Below the pieces are notes generated by a model. That model was given only the letters and a program-made list of their open reading frames with translations. It was not told where the DNA came from and ran no database searches. The position numbers and the translations under genes are program-made. Below, piece by piece: positions 6,243-8,127 of a stretch of 8,127 nucleotides of DNA. This DNA is from Caldilineaceae bacterium (GTDB lineage: Bacteria; Chloroflexota; Anaerolineae; Caldilineales; Caldilineaceae), in contig JAPKMW010000191.1 in assembly GCA_026645575.1 (NCBI GenBank), forward strand, positions 1 to 8,127, given 5' to 3'. Every line of letters starts with the position of its first letter. Position 1 is the stretch's first letter.

Positions 6243-7193
6243 CTATCCGTTCCGCTCTTCCCCTTCATAGTATACCCAGGTATTCGACGACCGCTGCACA
6301 ATCAACGTCAGCACCAGGATATATAAAAAGAGCACCCACGCCAGCGCGCTGCCATAGCCCATGCGGAAATATTGAAAGGCGTTCTGGTAGAGATAGAGCA
6401 GGAAAAAGAGCGTGGCATTGTTCGGCCCGCCCTGGGTCATGATAAACGCCTGGGTAAAGACTTGCAGCGCGCCGATGATCCCGGTGATCAACTGGAAAAA
6501 GAGCACCGGTGTCATCATCGGCAGGGTGATGTTCCAGAAGCGGCTCCACCCGGTGGCGCCATCGACTTCAGCGGCTTCGTAGAGATCGGTGGGGATGCCC
6601 TGCAACCCGGCCAGGTAGATGAGCGCCCCGGCGCCGACGCCCCACAAACTCATGCCGATGAGCGACGGCAGCGCCCAACTTTCATCGCCCAGCCAACTTG
6701 GCCCCTTGATGCCAACGGTGGCGAGCAGGGCGTTAAATAGCCCAAATTCGCCGGAGAAGAGCCAGCGCCAGAGCAGCGCCACCGCCACGCCGGAGAGAAC
6801 CGAGGGCAAGTAAAAGGCCGTGCGATAAAAGCGCAACCCCACAATCTTGGCATTGAGCAGCAACGCCAATCCCAACCCGAAGATCAGGTGGAGCGGCACG
6901 CTCACCACGGCATAGATGGTCGTCACCCAGAGCGACTGGGCCACCAGCTTGTCATTGAACATCGCCGTCAAATTCGCCAGCCCCACCCACTGTGGCGCGC
7001 TGATCAGATCCCATTCGGTAAAGGCAATGAGTAACGAGGCGATCATCGGCCCCAGCGTCCAGAGCAGAAAGCCGAGAATCCAGGGCGAGGCAAAGAGCCA
7101 CCCCTCTAGATTGCGCCGGAATGCTGGGTGCTGCAAGTTAAACCGGGGAGCAGTGCGCTCTGCTCCCCGGTGCGCTTTGGCAATTGTGGTCAC
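6243..7193 (-). CDS. Sugar ABC transporter permease, MalF type
   Basis: This 316-residue inner-membrane permease (MalF/UgpA-like) is the partner of the MalG-type protein at 4374-5249. After a basic N-terminus it has hydrophobic segments at about residues 33-58, 88-114, 126-146, 175-198, 228-248 and 279-299. The EAA loop is at about 205-229, core EAAEVDGATGWSRFWNITLP, which contacts the ATPase. The start is GTG, supported by a Shine-Dalgarno GAGAGG seven bases upstream; no ATG is available until residue 50, inside the first helix. It is the first gene of the transporter block. Codons 8-17 contain a perfect 11-bp inverted repeat (7142-7171), described separately. No ATPase gene is present in the window, as is common for this family, where one shared ATPase serves many importers. 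Confidence 0.95.
   Translation of the reverse strand: MTTIAKAHRGAERTAPRFNLQHPAFRRNLEGWLFASPWILGFLLWTLGPMIASLLIAFTEWDLISAPQWVGLANLTAMFNDKLVAQSLWVTTIYAVVSVPLHLIFGLGLALLLNAKIVGLRFYRTAFYLPSVLSGVAVALLWRWLFSGEFGLFNALLATVGIKGPSWLGDESWALPSLIGMSLWGVGAGALIYLAGLQGIPTDLYEAAEVDGATGWSRFWNITLPMMTPVLFFQLITGIIGALQVFTQAFIMTQGGPNNATLFFLLYLYQNAFQYFRMGYGSALAWVLFLYILVLTLIVQRSSNTWVYYEGEERNG
7142..7171 (-). repeat. Perfect 11-bp hairpin in the early codons of the MalF-type gene
   Basis: ACCGGGGAGCA (7142-7152) is the exact reverse complement of TGCTCCCCGGT (7161-7171), with an 8-base loop. The stem has eight G-C pairs. It begins about 22 bases after the GTG start and so would form in the mRNA at codons 8-17. Stable structure here can hinder or pace early translation, or the palindrome could bind a regulator on DNA. 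It may also be chance in GC-rich coding sequence. Confidence 0.6.
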
Positions 7194-7411
7194 GGCCTAT
7201 CCTCTCAAGGTTCGTAAATAGATTGCGCTTCCTATCACCGTTAGCGCCAGAATGACAGATTGAACCGCATAGTTGGTAGATTCTCTGGCTAGTTACCAAG
7301 TCGGCTTTGCGCTAAACTCTGTTGCAGAACAGCTTACATCAAAAATACGTCAAATTCATTACACTTTTGCTGTGTCAAAGGTGATATGCTGGAAAGGAAC
7401 TTTCATGTCGT
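7194..7411. other. Intergenic region upstream of the transporter block
   Basis: No convincing gene is seen here. On the minus strand it should contain the promoter for the transporter genes, but I find no well-spaced pair: TTGACA occurs at about 7378-7373 and TTGACG at about 7353-7348 without good -10 partners. Possible operator-like symmetry includes TTGGTA/TACCAA at 7273-7278 and 7294-7299, and a near-palindrome TTTGCGCTAAA at 7306-7316. The latter recalls LacI-family sites, but not strongly enough to call. Confidence 0.3.
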
Positions 7412-7657
7412 ATGAACACCTTGACCTTCGTTTTTGGACAACTGCTCACATTAGAAATGCTTGCTGCCGGACGGGTTGCCGCCCGGCAACACTTAGACAG
7501 TCGCTTACCTAGTCGCTTGCACAACGGCTTTGACCGTCGAATTTGGTCAACTCAGCGCTGGAAGGGGTTTTTTATGGACAATAGTATGCTGGTCATCCTG
7601 TTTTTGATTGTCAGCTTGATCGCGAATTTTGCCATGCCGTCGAGTACGGAAAAATAA
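7412..7657 (+). CDS. Doubtful small gene with a C-terminal membrane segment
   Basis: This plus-strand frame encodes 81 residues. I do not recognise it. The last 27 residues, from Met55, form one hydrophobic helix (MLVILFLIVSLIANFAM) with a short polar tail. Two starts compete. The ATG at 7412 lies 13 bases past an AAGGA at 7394-7398, which is too far. The ATG at 7574 has GGAAGGGG upstream at good spacing and would make a 27-residue single-span membrane peptide, in my view the likelier product. A third ATG at 7405 fits the first ribosome site best but opens a different, unconvincing 35-residue frame. An extended -10 (TGATATGCT, 7382-7390) lies upstream. The frame converges on the partial gene at the right edge and is the only plus-strand gene candidate in the window. 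Confidence 0.35.
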   Translation: MNTLTFVFGQLLTLEMLAAGRVAARQHLDSRLPSRLHNGFDRRIWSTQRWKGFFMDNSMLVILFLIVSLIANFAMPSSTEK

Positions 7658-7673
7658 TTAATCGATAACGGAC

Positions 7674-7691
7674 AATGGGTAATGGGTAATG
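7674..7691. repeat. Short tandem repeat AATGGGT
   Basis: The unit AATGGGT is repeated about 2.6 times in the 44-base gap between the small plus-strand frame and the stop of the partial right-edge gene. It is a low-complexity spacer with no hairpin or T-run, so it does not look like a terminator. Confidence 0.6.
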
Positions 7692-7701
7692 CACGCGTCG
7701 C

Positions 7702-8127
7702 TTAGACCCACGGAAAGGCGAAGGTGGGTTGGTTGGCGTAGCGTTGCATTTTGAGCGTCAACCGGGCGCCGGAACCGGGGGCCAGGTGGACGGTGAAGGA
7801 CGCGTTGTCCACCGGAATACTTTTGCCATAGGCGGTGACAGCTTCGATCTGATGTTCGCCATAGCCGCCGCCTTGCACAATGACCGTGCGCGCTTCAATC
7901 TGGTTAACATTGACCAGGGTGACGACTGTTTCATCAGCCGTCATCTTTTCGACCAGCGCGGCCACATCTTCCGGGATGCCGGGGCGACGGCGGGCCGGGT
8001 CGAAGTAACGCAGCCGGGCATGGAGTGACGCACCAGTGCGCCCCGTAGGAATGCCGCCCAGCATCAGTTGGGTGAGCGCTTCGGTGGTCGCCGGGTTGAT
8101 ATGATTCGGGTCGTCAGAAAGACGGGT
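7702..8127 (-). CDS. C-terminal part of an unidentified protein, truncated by the window edge
   Basis: The reading frame is open from the right edge to the stop, giving 141 residues. An ATG at 8064 is internal, since the frame continues for 21 codons before it to the window end. I do not recognise the family. The visible part has a segment NHINPATTEALTQLMLGG, then YFDPARRRPGIPEDVAALVEKMT, then alternating strand-like stretches (TVVTLVNVNQIEARTVIVQGGG; SFTVHLAPGSGARLTLKMQRY) that look like a C-terminal beta-sandwich, and it ends PTFAFPWV. Such domains often close carbohydrate-active or secreted enzymes, but no catalytic region is in view. It is on the same strand as the transporter block, with its stop 508 bases upstream of the MalF-type start, so it may belong to the same catabolic locus. 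Confidence 0.8.
   Translation of the reverse strand, partial: TRLSDDPNHINPATTEALTQLMLGGIPTGRTGASLHARLRYFDPARRRPGIPEDVAALVEKMTADETVVTLVNVNQIEARTVIVQGGGYGEHQIEAVTAYGKSIPVDNASFTVHLAPGSGARLTLKMQRYANQPTFAFPWV

Noticed and set aside
7475..7490. GTTGCCG/CGGCAAC inverted repeat on the plus strand
   Set aside because: The central spacer is only two bases, it lies inside a doubtful frame, and no T-run follows. It is most likely chance.
7273..7512. Plus-strand open frame of 79 codons overlapping the small membrane-segment gene
   Set aside because: Its N-terminal half lies in promoter-like intergenic DNA, the sequence shows no protein-like pattern, and its best internal start (7405) gives only a 35-residue Cys/Arg-rich peptide.

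Overview
The window most resembles accessory, carbohydrate-uptake DNA of a Chloroflexota-like bacterium. This rests on the combination of a T-box leader ending in an intrinsic terminator, a Tat-type lipoprotein substrate-binding protein, an ATPase-less sugar ABC importer beside a sulfatase, and a small helical protein of a kind I associate with Chloroflexota and Cyanobacteria. It is an inference from gene content, not a database match. Most genes are GC-rich; a stretch around 5250-6240 is visibly richer in A and T.

All well-supported protein genes lie on the minus strand, so reading order runs from high to low coordinates. At the right edge (7702-8127) is the C-terminal part of an unidentified protein. 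A 508-base gap (7194-7701) follows, holding only a doubtful small plus-strand gene. Then comes the transporter block: a MalF-type permease (6243-7193), two small unrelated genes (5753-6160 and 5275-5697), a MalG-type permease (4374-5249) and a lipoprotein sugar-binding protein (2969-4324). A 91-base imperfect palindrome (2851-2941) separates these from a type I sulfatase (1446-2816). Next is a PPK1-like protein that stops before the catalytic domains (478-1326), with its own promoter. Last is a complete T-box riboswitch (141-417) whose regulated gene lies just off the left edge.

The central block reads as an uptake and catabolism module. A binding protein captures a sugar or short oligosaccharide outside the cell, two permeases carry it in, and a sulfatase without a signal peptide probably removes sulfate inside the cell. 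No ATPase gene is present; importers of this family often borrow a shared MsmK/MsmX-type ATPase encoded elsewhere. The substrate cannot be named from the sequence.

The parts most worth a second look are the T-box with a possible serine specifier, the catalytic-domain-less PPK1 homologue, the AT-rich two-gene insertion between the permeases, and the long palindrome between the binding-protein and sulfatase genes.
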